Source: Pseudomonadota bacterium
GTDB lineage: Bacteria > Pseudomonadota > Gammaproteobacteria > Burkholderiales > Sulfuriferulaceae
Assembly: GCA_021801025.1 (NCBI GenBank)
Contig: JAJYYK010000001.1
Span: forward strand, 248,001-312,000
Direction: 5' to 3'
Length of the DNA: 64,000 nucleotides
Of the stretch, positions 8,733 through 18,839 are shown piece after piece. The first letter of the stretch is position 1. Each line of letters starts with the position of its first letter. Both the position numbers and the translations under genes were made by a program. Below the pieces are notes generated by a model. The model had not been told where the DNA came from and searched no databases. It saw nothing but the letters and a program-made list of their open reading frames with translations.

Positions 8733-9262
8733 TGCAGGTAATGTGCGAGCAGGCGTTCATAACTTCCCTGAGCCCGCATGATGAGTTCGCAAGCTTCGCG
8801 TACCGCACCCATGCCACCAGTTCGTGTGGTGACCCAATGTGCGGATTGTACGACGATTTCCGGCGCCTCAGGCACTGTAATGGCCAGGCCGCAATGTAGC
8901 ATCACGGGTAAATCCACGACATCATCTCCCATGTAAGCAGCCTGCGTTGCGTCCAGTCCGGTTTGCGCCAGCACTTCCCGGAAAGCGGCACTTTTGTCTG
9001 CTACCCCCTGGTACAACAATTCAATGCCCAGGTTGCGCGCCCGATGTACCACCACTTGCGAGGTGCGACCAGTGATAATCGCTAATGCCACGCCGCTTTG
9101 TTTGAGCATTTTCAGGCCGTGACCATCCAGTGAATGAAAGGCCTTGAACTCCTGTCCGTCATCTCCAAAGTATAACCGGCCATCGGTCATGACGCCGTCA
9201 ACGTCAAAAACAGCTAACTTGATCAATGACGCACGTTGTTGCGCAGTCTTGTGTTCGCTCAT
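8729..9262 (-). CDS. kdsC: 3-deoxy-manno-octulosonate-8-phosphatase KdsC
   Basis: Removes phosphate from Kdo-8-phosphate in lipopolysaccharide core synthesis. 177 residues, a cap-less HAD phosphatase: motif I FDVDGVMTDG (residues ~19-28), motif II IITGRTS, motif III KSAAFRE and motif IV GDDVVDLPVM are all present. The KdsD isomerase that starts this pathway is encoded 111 bases upstream on the same strand. Confidence 0.95.
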   Translation of the reverse strand: MSEHKTAQQRASLIKLAVFDVDGVMTDGRLYFGDDGQEFKAFHSLDGHGLKMLKQSGVALAIITGRTSQVVVHRARNLGIELLYQGVADKSAAFREVLAQTGLDATQAAYMGDDVVDLPVMLHCGLAITVPEAPEIVVQSAHWVTTRTGGMGAVREACELIMRAQGSYERLLAHYLQ

Positions 9263-9373
9263 TCATTTTCCTTGCAGGGTTTTATTTGTCTGTTTGGCTG
9301 ACTGATTTAAAATTCCGGCTTTTCGGGGCGGTAAACGTACTCGATCCGTAGCGCAGGATGAGGTTTAAATGTT

Positions 9374-10372
9374 TCACACTACCCCTGCACGCAGTAAGTC
9401 CAGCATATTGAGTGCGCCGACCAGGGTGTTGTCTTCTTCGACGACCAGTACACCATTGATGTTATGGGCTTGCATCATTTCTACCGCTTCTACGGCCAAC
9501 TTTTCCGGTGTAATGCAATGCGGGGCGGTCGTCATCAGTTCGCTCATCCGTAAGGTGCGCACATCCATGGCTTTTTCCAGAACGCGACGCAAATCACCAT
9601 CGGTAAAAATACCCAGTACATGATGCGCGTCATCCACCACGGCAGTCATCCCCAAACGTTTGCGCGTCATTTCCAGCAGTGCTTCAGGCAGTAAGGCCTG
9701 CCTGTTCACCATGGGCAAGTACTCATCTTTGTGCATGACATCACGAACGTGTACCAGCAACCGTCGACCCAGTGTGCCGCCGGGATGGGTTTTGGCAAAA
9801 TCTTCCGAGCCGAAACCGCGCACATCCAGTAGCGCAATGGCCAGCGCATCACCTAAAGCCAATGCCGCTGTGGTACTCGCTGTTGGCGCCAGATTTAACG
9901 GACAAGCTTCTTTTTCGACACGGACCGTTAAATGGGCATCTGCCGCTTGTGCCAGTGACGAATGAGGATTACCCGTCATGGCAATCAAGCGCGCGCCACG
10001 ACGCTTGATTAAGGGCACAATTGCCGTCAATTCAGCGCTTTCTCCCGAATTAGACAGCGCGATGCACACATCATCGCGGGTAATCATGCCCAAATCTCCG
10101 TGACTGGCTTCACCTGGATGAACGAAGAATGCGGGTGTACCCGTGCTGGCCAGTGTGGCGGCAATTTTATGACCAATATGCCCAGATTTCCCCATGCCGC
10201 TGACCACTACCCGGCCACGGCAGGCAAGAATCAGGGACATGGCCTTAATGAACTGGTCATCCAGTCGATCACGCAACGCCAGAACCGCATTGCCTTCAAT
10301 GAATAACACTTCGCTGGCGCGCTTCAGGGCTGCTTGCGAGTCAAAGGCAATAATTGAATTTTCGATACCCAT
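9374..10372 (-). CDS. kdsD: D-arabinose 5-phosphate isomerase KdsD
   Basis: Converts ribulose 5-phosphate to arabinose 5-phosphate, the first committed step to Kdo. 332 residues: an N-terminal SIS sugar isomerase domain (VVSGMGKSGHIGHKIAATL, FVHPGEASHGDLGMI) and two C-terminal CBS domains from ~residue 210 (VRDVMHKDEYLPMV, MSELMTTAPHCITPE). It is divergent from the antiporter gene at 10575 across 202 bases that must hold both promoters. It is first in the kdsD-kdsC-lptC-lptA-lptB group. Confidence 0.95.
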   Translation of the reverse strand: MGIENSIIAFDSQAALKRASEVLFIEGNAVLALRDRLDDQFIKAMSLILACRGRVVVSGMGKSGHIGHKIAATLASTGTPAFFVHPGEASHGDLGMITRDDVCIALSNSGESAELTAIVPLIKRRGARLIAMTGNPHSSLAQAADAHLTVRVEKEACPLNLAPTASTTAALALGDALAIALLDVRGFGSEDFAKTHPGGTLGRRLLVHVRDVMHKDEYLPMVNRQALLPEALLEMTRKRLGMTAVVDDAHHVLGIFTDGDLRRVLEKAMDVRTLRMSELMTTAPHCITPEKLAVEAVEMMQAHNINGVLVVEEDNTLVGALNMLDLLRAGVV

Positions 10373-10574
10373 AGTCCTTGTTCGTTTACTGGTGCTGGTA
10401 CGTGGTTTTTAAAAGCTGCAAAATATCTCGCATTCTAACTGATACTGAGCGTTGGGCATAACCCAAATTTGTATTTGGCGTTGGCAATTGAAATTTCAAC
10501 TCGTACTCGTGTGGTGCTGGTAAACATTTTCCCGGCAAAGACTTGCACAGCGCAACATAAATCTCTACCCTAGA

Positions 10575-12551
10575 ATGATGCATTCTATCCTTGGTTTGAT
10601 TATTGTACTTCTGGCTGCCGCTGTCGTGGTATCGGCCTTGTTTCGTCGTCTGAAATTGCCTTTGATGCTGGGTTTCCTGCTTATTGGCATTTTGCTCGGG
10701 CCACATAGCCTCAATTGGCTGCAGGATAACCCGGACACCACGGATTTGGCCGAATTCGGCGTGGTGTTCCTGATGTTCAGCATCGGTTTGGAGTTTAGTC
10801 TGTCCAAATTGCGCGCCATCCGAAATACGGCATTTGGATTCGGCGGAGCACAGGTATTCAGTTTTATTGGTTTGGTGATGGGGATTGCAGTGCTGGCAGG
10901 CTTGCCCTGGACAACGGGTTTGGCACTCGGTGGCACGCTGGCCATGTCGTCCACGGCCATCGTAAGTGGGATGCTGGCAGAACGACTTGCGTTGCAATCC
11001 GATCATGGTCGACAAATGATTGCTGTGCTGTTGTTTCAGGATTTGGCGGTCATTCCCCTTTTGATTTTGATTCCCGCCTTGTCTAATGGGGTGCATGAAG
11101 CGTTATCACTCTTTCTGCTGGCCATGGCCAAAGCATCGATTGCCCTGTTTTTACTGTTGTTCGTGGGAAAACGGCTCATGAGCCCGTGGTTTCACTGGGT
11201 GGCCAGCCACAAATCCACTGAGCTGTTCATGCTGAATGTGCTGTTGATGACTTTGGGCCTGGCCTATTTTACACAACGCGCTGGCTTGTCGTTGGCATTG
11301 GGCGCCTTTCTGGCCGGCATACTGATTTCCGAAACCGAATACCGCTATCAGGTGGAAGACGATATCAAGCCGTTTCGCGATGTATTGCTGGGCTTGTTTT
11401 TTATCACCATTGGGATGCTGCTCGATGCGCAGACCGTTTGGTTGCATTTCGGCTGGGTGGTACTTGTTCTCACCGGGCTCATCCTGAGTAAAGCCGCGCT
11501 GGTCTGGTTGATTGGCCGTTTGTTAGGTAACCCTGCGCCTGTCGCATTGCGCACCGGGCTGGGTTTGGCACAAGCGGGCGAATTTGGTTTTGTGCTGTTG
11601 TCACAAATCGCGCATCTCAATTTGGTCGGCGACACACCATTACAAATTATACTTGCCGCGATGGTGTTGTCGATGGTGAGCGCACCGTTATTGATCCAGC
11701 AATCCGAGCGCATTGTCCGGCATTTGTGCACCAGTGAATGGACGTTCCGTGCACGCGAATTGCATGACATCGCTACGCACGCCATGGGTATCAGCGAACA
11801 CCTGATTATTTGCGGCTATGGGCGCAGCGGACAAAGTCTGGCTCGCTTGCTCGAATCCGAAGACATCCGTTTTATTGCGCTTGATGCGGATTCTTCGCGT
11901 GTTCGCGCAGCATCGGCTGCCGGTGAAACGGTGGTATTTGGCGATGCGTCGCGCCGCGAAGTGCTCAAGGCGGCAGGTTTAAATCGGGCCAGCGGTATGG
12001 TAATTACCTTTGCCGATTATGCGGCCTCAATGAAAATTCTTCAGTTGGTGCAAGAAATTCGCCCTGATTTGCCGGTGATCGTGCGCACCCTGGATGAAAC
12101 TGATTTGGACAGCCTCATGCAGGCTGGCGCGATGGCGGTGGTGCCGGAAATTATCGAGGGATCACTGATGCTGGCATCGCATGCCCTGTTGTTGCTGGGT
12201 GTGCCCTTGAGCCGGGTGTTGAAAAAACTGCGAAGTGTGCGTGAACAGCGCTATAGTCTCATGCGCGGATTTTTTCAGGGCTCAAGCGATGATACTGATT
12301 CCGCTGGTGGCGAAGCGGTGCAGTTGCGTATGCTCCCGGTGCTTATTACCGAGCAAGCTGCTGCTGCACATCAAACGATCGCGCATAGCGGTTTAGCCGA
12401 ACTGAATGTTGAGGTGCTGGCAGTGCGCCGCCACAATATCCGTGGATTGGATCCTCAACCCACGATGCAGATTTTGCCCGGTGATGTGCTGGTGCTGCGC
12501 GGCGGCTCCGAAAACCTTGCGCAAGCGGAAACGCGATTGTTGCAAGGATAG
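10575..12551 (+). CDS. Monovalent cation:proton antiporter of the KefB/KefC type
   Basis: 658 residues. About twelve membrane segments over residues 1-380 form the CPA2 exchanger domain, with GLEFSLSKLR and GDDTPLQ-type loops. A TrkA-N nucleotide-binding domain follows (IICGYGRSGQSLARLLE, residues ~413-429), then a C-terminal TrkA-C-like part. Such proteins move K+ or Na+ against H+. The specific ion, and whether glutathione gates it, cannot be read from sequence. The start is the first of two adjacent ATGs; no clear ribosome site is seen. Convergent with the ferredoxin gene 32 bases away. Confidence 0.9.
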   Translation: MMHSILGLIIVLLAAAVVVSALFRRLKLPLMLGFLLIGILLGPHSLNWLQDNPDTTDLAEFGVVFLMFSIGLEFSLSKLRAIRNTAFGFGGAQVFSFIGLVMGIAVLAGLPWTTGLALGGTLAMSSTAIVSGMLAERLALQSDHGRQMIAVLLFQDLAVIPLLILIPALSNGVHEALSLFLLAMAKASIALFLLLFVGKRLMSPWFHWVASHKSTELFMLNVLLMTLGLAYFTQRAGLSLALGAFLAGILISETEYRYQVEDDIKPFRDVLLGLFFITIGMLLDAQTVWLHFGWVVLVLTGLILSKAALVWLIGRLLGNPAPVALRTGLGLAQAGEFGFVLLSQIAHLNLVGDTPLQIILAAMVLSMVSAPLLIQQSERIVRHLCTSEWTFRARELHDIATHAMGISEHLIICGYGRSGQSLARLLESEDIRFIALDADSSRVRAASAAGETVVFGDASRREVLKAAGLNRASGMVITFADYAASMKILQLVQEIRPDLPVIVRTLDETDLDSLMQAGAMAVVPEIIEGSLMLASHALLLLGVPLSRVLKKLRSVREQRYSLMRGFFQGSSDDTDSAGGEAVQLRMLPVLITEQAAAAHQTIAHSGLAELNVEVLAVRRHNIRGLDPQPTMQILPGDVLVLRGGSENLAQAETRLLQG

Positions 12552-12583
12552 TGCGAAGACAGAAGGATGCGCTGTGCAGAGTT

Positions 12584-12880
<297 letters not shown>

Positions 12881-13021
12881 TTATTCCTGGTACTAAAATT
12901 TGCCTTGCCAGTCAATGACAGTGAATTTGTCGTGTGGCGTTCATGGCGTGAGTGGGCGGTATTTTAACAGAGCAAACACACTCACGACACTGAAATTTTG
13001 TGAGGGTCCGTGCAATAGTGG

Positions 13022-13621
13022 TTATGCTTGTTCATGCATTAACCATTCGCTGATTTCATTGAGCAATTGTTGCTCGGCCTGATTGAAGGCGGCAGCAGCG
13101 CTCGCGGCGTCATATTGACTTAAGGAAGCGCGAACCGTAAACACTTTTCTGGCGATCAGCCGGTGGGTGTGCTGGTTGTACAGTTCGGCACGCAAACGAA
13201 TGACCGCTTCGCCAGGCGATCTGGCTGCGTCGTGATAACAATCAAGTAATTCTGTGGACAGCGTATGATCGGCGTCAGCGTCACTGCGGGCATTGAGCAC
13301 AGTGCGGTAGATACTCGCTTCAGACAGCCGGCTGAACAGCAATTCGGTCATGCGGCTGCTGGGCAGCTCGCTCCATTGGGCATACTGATAACGGCCCCGG
13401 GTGTTCGGTCGACGGCTATAGACCAAATGAATACTGTCGTCATAACTGGTTGAATAAGTGCTTTCCACCATTAACACCTGGGGTTGTTTGTTGTGCGCGG
13501 GCAACCTGGCAGCGGGTTTGTCGTTCAGTACATACACATGGCGTGCTGCCCCGGTACCCGTCAGGCTCATACAGCCACTGAGCAGGCTAAGCAGGACAAT
13601 CATCCGTAATGTTCGTAACAT
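13022..13621 (-). CDS. MCE-transporter auxiliary lipoprotein (ABC_trans_aux / PqiC-like)
   Basis: 199 residues with a lipoprotein signal: hydrophobic core then LLSGC at residues 13-17. The rest (YVLNDKPAA near the N-terminus, ILLVESTYSTSYDD-like strands, repeated Arg-rich helices) fits the PqiC/YmbA auxiliary family found with MCE systems. It probably anchors to the outer membrane and receives the MCE protein. It starts two bases after the mlaD-like gene ends and is last in the four-gene transporter operon. Confidence 0.8.
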   Translation of the reverse strand: MLRTLRMIVLLSLLSGCMSLTGTGAARHVYVLNDKPAARLPAHNKQPQVLMVESTYSTSYDDSIHLVYSRRPNTRGRYQYAQWSELPSSRMTELLFSRLSEASIYRTVLNARSDADADHTLSTELLDCYHDAARSPGEAVIRLRAELYNQHTHRLIARKVFTVRASLSQYDAASAAAAFNQAEQQLLNEISEWLMHEQA

Positions 13622-13623
13622 AT

Positions 13624-14556
13624 CTATTCTCCTGGCGCCTTGTCTGCTGTACGGCCACTGAACAACAGCTCGCCGGGGTCGCTCAGGCGCTGGCCTGTTT
13701 CTTTAATCACCTGGCTGTCCTGGTGCACATCGCTGCCCAGTTGTTTCATTTGATAATCGGCGGTACCGATCAGGCGCTGCAATGATTGTGTCACGACAAC
13801 GGATTGTTGTTGGACGCTGCTCAGGGTTCGGGTGGTTTGCTTTAAAGTGGTTGCTGCATCCTGGCTCAGCTGTCCCATATGTTCATCAAGGTGAGTGCTG
13901 GTGACGCTGATGTGATCCGCTGCCTGCTTGAGCGCATCAGCGGCAGACAGAACACTGTGTAAACTGTCATCAAGCATTTGTTTGTGTGCAACCAGTTGAG
14001 CGGACAAGGTGTGAAGGTTATCCAGGGTTTGGGTAAATGCTTGCTGGTTGTGCGCACCCAACACTTGATTGATATTGTTCAGGGCCTGTGATGCTTGTTC
14101 ACCCATTTGGGTGAGGTTGGTGGTTACTTTCTCGAAATTCGAACTGCCTTCGGCAATGACCGGCCAGGGTGGACTGTCCGTGGCCTGAATCAGTGGGCTT
14201 TGCGTCTTCGGGTTGTCAATTTCGATGGTAGCCAGACCAGTCACAATACTGCGCTGTACCGTAGCCCGGCAGCCTGTTTGCAATGGCGTGCCGGGTTCTA
14301 CTTTGATGTTGACCTGCACGGCTTCCTGTGCGCCGGTGACAAAGGCATAATCGGCGACCTCGCCCACTTTCACGCCGCGTAATTTAACCGGGCTGCTGAT
14401 ATCCAGCCCGTCTACGGATTGATTGCGAAAATAAATGGTGTAATGGACGTAGTCAATCCGATTGCCGCCTGACAGCCACACCAGACCCAGTACCATCGCC
14501 AGTACCACTGCCACGATGACACTGCCAACCAAAAGATAACGGGGTTCATTTTCCAT
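13624..14556 (-). CDS. mlaD: MCE (MlaD/PqiB-type) substrate-binding protein
   Basis: 310 residues: one N-terminal membrane helix (residues ~7-28), one MCE domain (~38-118, YFRNQSVDGLDISSPVKLRGVKVGEV), then a long Gln-rich helical C-terminal part up to ~300 that would form a tube or coiled coil. It carries lipid between the membranes with the ABC pair encoded upstream. Start set at MENEPRYL, where AAAGG lies about eight bases upstream; the gene start overlaps the end of the ATPase gene by 11 bases. It is longer than E. coli MlaD because of the helical tail. Confidence 0.87.
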   Translation of the reverse strand: MENEPRYLLVGSVIVAVVLAMVLGLVWLSGGNRIDYVHYTIYFRNQSVDGLDISSPVKLRGVKVGEVADYAFVTGAQEAVQVNIKVEPGTPLQTGCRATVQRSIVTGLATIEIDNPKTQSPLIQATDSPPWPVIAEGSSNFEKVTTNLTQMGEQASQALNNINQVLGAHNQQAFTQTLDNLHTLSAQLVAHKQMLDDSLHSVLSAADALKQAADHISVTSTHLDEHMGQLSQDAATTLKQTTRTLSSVQQQSVVVTQSLQRLIGTADYQMKQLGSDVHQDSQVIKETGQRLSDPGELLFSGRTADKAPGE

Positions 14557-15361
14557 CTTGATTGCCTTTTTCCTGAGCGGCGTTCGAAACAGCGTGTGTG
14601 ATGACATCCTGCGTACGAGTGGCAAAATACGCCCGTAACCAGGGTTCGTCAATCTCCCTGACTTGCGCCAGCGTGCCAGAACCCAATACCCTGCCTTGCG
14701 CCAGCACGATCACCTGATCCGCAATGGTCAGCAAGGAATCCAGGTCGTGAGTAATGAGCAGCACTGTTAATTTCAGGTTGTCGCGCAAGGTGAGGATGAG
14801 TTGGTCAAATGCTCGTGCTGACACTGGATCCAGACCCGAAGTCGGCTCATCCAGAAACAGCAACTCAGGGTCCAGCGCCAGTGCTCGTGCCAATGCCACG
14901 CGTTTACGCATACCGCCAGACAGGGTGTCCGGCATTTGACCGGCCACGCTGGCATCCAAACCCACCATCGCCAGTTTCAGACGCGCCAATTGCAAGCAGG
15001 TTGCCCGGGGTAATGTGGTGTGTTCAAACAGTGGCGTGGCCACATTTTGCGCCACAGTCAGGGAAGAAAACAGAGCGCCATCCTGAAACAACATCCCAAA
15101 CCGCTGCCGCAAGGCGTTACCTGTGATCGTATCAGTATCCCATATGTCCGTACCAAACAACATCGCCTGTCCCGCGTTGGGTCGTATCAAACCACCAAGC
15201 ACTTTCAATAACACCGATTTTCCGGTGCCGCTGCCGCCGATTAACGCCGCGATATTACCCTGTCTTACCTGCAGGGACACATCCTGGTGAATAATTTGCT
15301 CATCAAGCCGGGTGACGATGTGGCGTGCATTGATAACATTCGCATCCCCCATATTATTCAT
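14546..15361 (-). CDS. mlaF: MlaF-like ABC transporter ATPase
   Basis: 271 residues. Walker A GGSGTGKSVLLK (~42-53), signature LSGGMRKRVALARAL, Walker B ELLFLDEPTSGLDP and the switch ITHDLDSL are intact. The SGGMRKR form of the signature is characteristic of MlaF/Ttg2A/Mkl ATPases of lipid transporters. It overlaps the permease gene by four bases and the MCE gene by 11, so stoichiometric translation is likely. Confidence 0.92.
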   Translation of the reverse strand: MNNMGDANVINARHIVTRLDEQIIHQDVSLQVRQGNIAALIGGSGTGKSVLLKVLGGLIRPNAGQAMLFGTDIWDTDTITGNALRQRFGMLFQDGALFSSLTVAQNVATPLFEHTTLPRATCLQLARLKLAMVGLDASVAGQMPDTLSGGMRKRVALARALALDPELLFLDEPTSGLDPVSARAFDQLILTLRDNLKLTVLLITHDLDSLLTIADQVIVLAQGRVLGSGTLAQVREIDEPWLRAYFATRTQDVITHAVSNAAQEKGNQDGK

Positions 15362-16470
15362 ATCCCCAAGTTCACCAGCGTCACCGCAATCAGTGCGTTC
15401 AGCAAAATCACCGCCACGATGCTGTGCACCACCGTGGCCGTGGTGTTGAGGCCAATGCTGCGCGCGTTGCGCGCCACGTGCAACCCGTTCTGACAGGCGA
15501 TTAAACCAATAAATGCCGCAAATACCGGTGCTTTACCCAGACCAATTACCACTGTAGAGGTATCCAGCGCAGTCATCATGCGGTGAATAAAAGCGATTGG
15601 CCCGATGCCCAGTTGTTGCGCAGTCACCACCATGCTGCCCAGGATGCCAGCCAAATCACCTAAAAATACCAGCAAGGGCAAGGCCAGCACCAGTGCCAGC
15701 AGGCGAGGAATAATCAGTACCGCATAGGGGGATAAGCCCAGTACTCGAATCGCGTCGATTTCCTCATCAAATTTCATCGTGCCCAATTGCGCCGTCATGG
15801 CTGCGCCGGAACGACCTGCCACCAAAATGGCCACCAGCACGGGTGACAGTTCGCGGCACAAGGCCAGCGTCGTGCCATCCACCACAAACACATTCGCACC
15901 ATACTGGATGGCTTGTCGCCCCAGCAAATACGCGAACACGACCCCCAGTAAAAACATGATCAACAACACCAGCGGAATGGCCGTCACAAATACCGCCTGC
16001 AACTGGGTGACGAATTCTTTCATGCGGAAGCGGTTCGGGTGGCGCAACAATTGGGAAGATTCCGTGCCCAGCACCCCCACCAAACTCAATCCGCTCGCAA
16101 ATTGCCGTATGAGCGTATGCAAACCGGCACCCAGCTTTACCAGCCAAGGCGTTTTTATTGCCGGTGTGGCAATGCTTGCCATGTAATGCTGGCGCACCAA
16201 TTCAAAAATGGCGCGGTGTTGGGGGTTGAAAGCCTCCAGCGTCATGCCTTCCAGTGTCGCGCCCCGCGCCAGCAAAGCCTGAATCAAAAAATAGGCACCA
16301 CTGGTATCCAGGGCGTCTAACGCTTTACCCTGTAAGTGAATCTGTGGTGGCAGCCTAAGTAAATCCCAATCCGGTACAGCCTCCATCCGGGTCAGCTGCC
16401 AGCACCCACCTACAGTCACCTGCGGAGGCAGGGTGCTGGGTTCAAGATGCAGGTTGGGACGGGCTAACAT
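15358..16470 (-). CDS. mlaE: MlaE-like lipid transporter permease with N-terminal STAS-like domain
   Basis: 370 residues, about 110 longer than E. coli MlaE. The C-terminal ~250 residues are the MlaE permease: FVTQLQAVFVTAIPLVLLIMFLLG, then AGRSGAAMTAQLGTMKFDEEIDAIRVLG, the family hallmark. The N-terminal ~100 residues (LDALDTSGAYFLIQALLARGA) read as a STAS fold, so the job done elsewhere by separate MlaB appears to be fused here. No mlaC is in the operon; the lipoprotein at 13022-13621 takes its place. Confidence 0.88.
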   Translation of the reverse strand: MLARPNLHLEPSTLPPQVTVGGCWQLTRMEAVPDWDLLRLPPQIHLQGKALDALDTSGAYFLIQALLARGATLEGMTLEAFNPQHRAIFELVRQHYMASIATPAIKTPWLVKLGAGLHTLIRQFASGLSLVGVLGTESSQLLRHPNRFRMKEFVTQLQAVFVTAIPLVLLIMFLLGVVFAYLLGRQAIQYGANVFVVDGTTLALCRELSPVLVAILVAGRSGAAMTAQLGTMKFDEEIDAIRVLGLSPYAVLIIPRLLALVLALPLLVFLGDLAGILGSMVVTAQQLGIGPIAFIHRMMTALDTSTVVIGLGKAPVFAAFIGLIACQNGLHVARNARSIGLNTTATVVHSIVAVILLNALIAVTLVNLGI

Positions 16471-16502
16471 TTTTTATTACGGTGAGCGGGCGCCATTGCA
16501 AA

Positions 16503-17090
16503 TCACATCCCATCCCGCGTAAAACGGTAGACGGCAAGGCTGCCACTCAAATTGCGCAACCAGTTTACGCGGTGGCCGCCGGTCATGACCACACATTCCT
16601 GAATGTGTATCCCCACCTTGGCACATAAGGCTTCGAAATCGTGCATGGTGCACAAATGCACGTTAGGTGTGTCATACCATTGATACGGTAAGTCTTCCGA
16701 TACGGGCATGTGACCGCGCAAGATTTGCCAGCGGTTTTTCCAGTAACCGAAATTGGGGAAGGTAATGATGCCCTGGCGACCCACGCGCAGTATTTCGTGC
16801 AGGATGGCTTCGGTGTGGTGGACCGCTTGCAATGTTTGCGACAACACCACGTAATCGAAACTGTCGCTGGCAAATTCCGCCAAACCCGCTTCCAAATCAC
16901 GCTGAATCACGTTCACGCCATTTTTGACGCAACCCAGCACATGCTCATCGGAAATTTCTACCCCATAGCCATGGATGTTGCGCGTGTCTTGCAAATACTT
17001 GAGCAATTCACCATTGCCACATCCAAGGTCCAACACTTTGGCTTTGGCGCTGATCCAGTCTGCAATGGTTTGAAAATCATGCCGCATCAT
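16503..17090 (-). CDS. metW: MetW, methionine biosynthesis methyltransferase-like protein
   Basis: 195 residues of the class I SAM-methyltransferase fold: [15 protein letters not shown] (residues ~19-33) binds the cofactor, with [10 protein letters not shown] and VLSQTLQA further on. MetW is paired with MetX in many proteobacteria and is reported to be needed for its activity in some of them. It overlaps metX by four bases, consistent with the metX-metW pair acting as one unit. Confidence 0.93.
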   Translation of the reverse strand: MMRHDFQTIADWISAKAKVLDLGCGNGELLKYLQDTRNIHGYGVEISDEHVLGCVKNGVNVIQRDLEAGLAEFASDSFDYVVLSQTLQAVHHTEAILHEILRVGRQGIITFPNFGYWKNRWQILRGHMPVSEDLPYQWYDTPNVHLCTMHDFEALCAKVGIHIQECVVMTGGHRVNWLRNLSGSLAVYRFTRDGM

Positions 17091-18211
17091 AGGGATATCC
17101 TGTCCATGTAAGCGTTGATTAACGCATGATAATGGGGGTCGGGCATTAAAAATGCATCGTGACCATGTGCGGAATCAATTTCGGCATAGCTTACCCTGCG
17201 TTCGTTATCCAGCAGGGCGCGCACTATTTCACGTGAACGTTCGGGTGCAAAACGCCAGTCCGTGGTAAAGGAAATGACTAAAAACTCTGCCATGCTGGGC
17301 GCAAGCGCTGCTTTCAGGCTTCCGGCTTCATGCGCCGGATCAAAGTAATCCAGTGCCTTGGTCATGAGCAAATAGGTGTTTGCATCGAAACTTTCAGCAA
17401 ATTTGTCACCTTGATAGCGTAAATAGGATTCGATTTCAAACTCTACGTCATACCCATAATTGATTGCCGCATGACGTAACACACGGCCAAATTTGCTGCC
17501 CATGACGTCATCGGACAAGTAGGTGATGTGCCCCAGCATCCGGGCCAGTTTCAGCCCACGTTTTGGCGTGGTGTGGTGTGCATAATAGTCTCCACCATGG
17601 AAATCGGGGTCGGTCAAAATGGCCTGGCGCGCCACATCATTGAATGCGATATTTTGGGCGGTGAGGTGTGGTGCCGCAGCAATGACCAGACAATGGCGCA
17701 CCCGTTCCGGGTAAGCGATGCTCCAATGCAGGGCCTGCATCCCACCCAATGATCCACCCACTACGGCGGCAAATTGCCGTATTTCCAGCACATCCGCCAG
17801 ACGCGCCTGCGTATCGACCCAGTCTGCCACGGTCATCATGGGGAAATTTGACCCCCAAGCCATGCCAGTGTCTGGATTGATTGAGGCGGGGCCGGTTGAG
17901 CCGTGGCAACCACCCAGATTATTAACACCAATGACAAAGAATTTGCGCGTGTCGATGGGTTTTCCGGGGCCAATCATGTTATCCCACCAGCCCGGTTTTT
18001 TGTCGCTGGCCTGATGGTAACCTGCAATGTGGTGATTGCCGGACAGCGCATGGCACACCAGAATGGCGTTGCTGTGTGCAGCGTTAAGCTGCCCATGTGT
18101 TTCGTAGACCAAGTCGTATGCCGCCAGCAATGCGCCCGATTTTAAGGGCAGTGGCACAGAAAAATGCGCAATCTGAGGCGTGACCAGAGGGATAGAGTCA
18201 ATCATGTTCAT
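17087..18211 (-). CDS. metX: Homoserine O-acyltransferase MetX
   Basis: 374 residues, alpha/beta hydrolase. The nucleophile is the Ser in [12 protein letters not shown], and the catalytic Asp and His fall in [13 protein letters not shown] and [10 protein letters not shown]. It acylates homoserine in methionine synthesis. Whether it uses acetyl- or succinyl-CoA cannot be told from the motifs visible; in MetX proteins coupled with MetW, succinyl transfer is common. The first ATG (MNMIDS) was preferred to a TTG two codons earlier. It follows cyaY by ten bases on the same strand. Confidence 0.94.
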   Translation of the reverse strand: MNMIDSIPLVTPQIAHFSVPLPLKSGALLAAYDLVYETHGQLNAAHSNAILVCHALSGNHHIAGYHQASDKKPGWWDNMIGPGKPIDTRKFFVIGVNNLGGCHGSTGPASINPDTGMAWGSNFPMMTVADWVDTQARLADVLEIRQFAAVVGGSLGGMQALHWSIAYPERVRHCLVIAAAPHLTAQNIAFNDVARQAILTDPDFHGGDYYAHHTTPKRGLKLARMLGHITYLSDDVMGSKFGRVLRHAAINYGYDVEFEIESYLRYQGDKFAESFDANTYLLMTKALDYFDPAHEAGSLKAALAPSMAEFLVISFTTDWRFAPERSREIVRALLDNERRVSYAEIDSAHGHDAFLMPDPHYHALINAYMDRISL

Positions 18212-18221
18212 GCGCAACGAT

Positions 18222-18542
18222 TCACGTCAAACTCAGCGGCAAATGCGCGCCGCATTGCGCGAGGATCATGCCAGCCAAACTGCTGATGAGTTCGCTGCCA
18301 TCCCGCGTGTTGCGCCAGGCACCTTCTTGCCAGCGGTAATGGAAACCGCCCGAACGTGCGGCGACCCACATTTCGTGCATGGCCGCCTGACGGTTAATGA
18401 TGATTTTGCTGCCCGAACAATCGATTTCCAGTACATTCCCTCCCGCCATTTCAAAATCAATATCGCCTTCCGTGTGCTCAAGCAAAGATTCAAGCTGTTG
18501 AAAGGTTTGCTCGCTCAGTTGGTTAAATTCCGATTCTGTCAT
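18222..18542 (-). CDS. cyaY: Frataxin-like protein CyaY
   Basis: 106 residues, exactly the E. coli length. The acidic helix at the N-terminus ([16 protein letters not shown]), the [14 protein letters not shown] strand and the PSRQ-like region with W residues ([17 protein letters not shown]) match. It binds iron and regulates iron-sulfur cluster assembly. Start set at MTESEFN. It is divergent from lptM-lysA over 36 bases and lies upstream of metX and metW on the same strand. Confidence 0.9.
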   Translation of the reverse strand: MTESEFNQLSEQTFQQLESLLEHTEGDIDFEMAGGNVLEIDCSGSKIIINRQAAMHEMWVAARSGGFHYRWQEGAWRNTRDGSELISSLAGMILAQCGAHLPLSLT

Positions 18543-18578
18543 GTTAGACTGTGCCCCTGTGCATAAAATGAAAGTGCA

Positions 18579-18839
18579 ATGGTGATGCAAAAAGTGTTAA
18601 GGCGTTTAAAATCGCCGATGAGTTTGGCCCTGCTGTTGGCGGTAGCGGGTTGTGGCACCAAGGGTGCTTTATTTCTTCCAAAGCCCGTTCAGCCCCAATC
18701 AACCCAGGTGCCGGTAAGCCAGATGCCGACAAGTCAAGCACCGGAACCCCAAACGGATGTGAGTCCAACTCCGGATAATACCGAAAATCCAAACCAGTTG
18801 CTCAATCTTGCAACACCCACACCAGTGAGTTCACAATGA
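18579..18839 (+). CDS. lptM: LptM-like small lipoprotein
   Basis: 86 residues with a lipoprotein signal ending LLLAVAGC at residues ~18-25, directly followed by GTKGALFLP, the conserved start of mature LptM (formerly YifL). LptM helps LptD reach its correct disulfide state. After this the protein is Pro/Ser/Thr/Gln-rich and unstructured. Its stop overlaps the lysA start (ATGA), the arrangement seen in many proteobacteria. Confidence 0.85.
   Translation: MVMQKVLRRLKSPMSLALLLAVAGCGTKGALFLPKPVQPQSTQVPVSQMPTSQAPEPQTDVSPTPDNTENPNQLLNLATPTPVSSQ

Noticed and set aside
10386-11096. 236-codon minus-strand frame across the antiporter start
   Set aside because: Covers the divergent promoter region and the start of a clear membrane protein gene; composition is that of an antisense frame.
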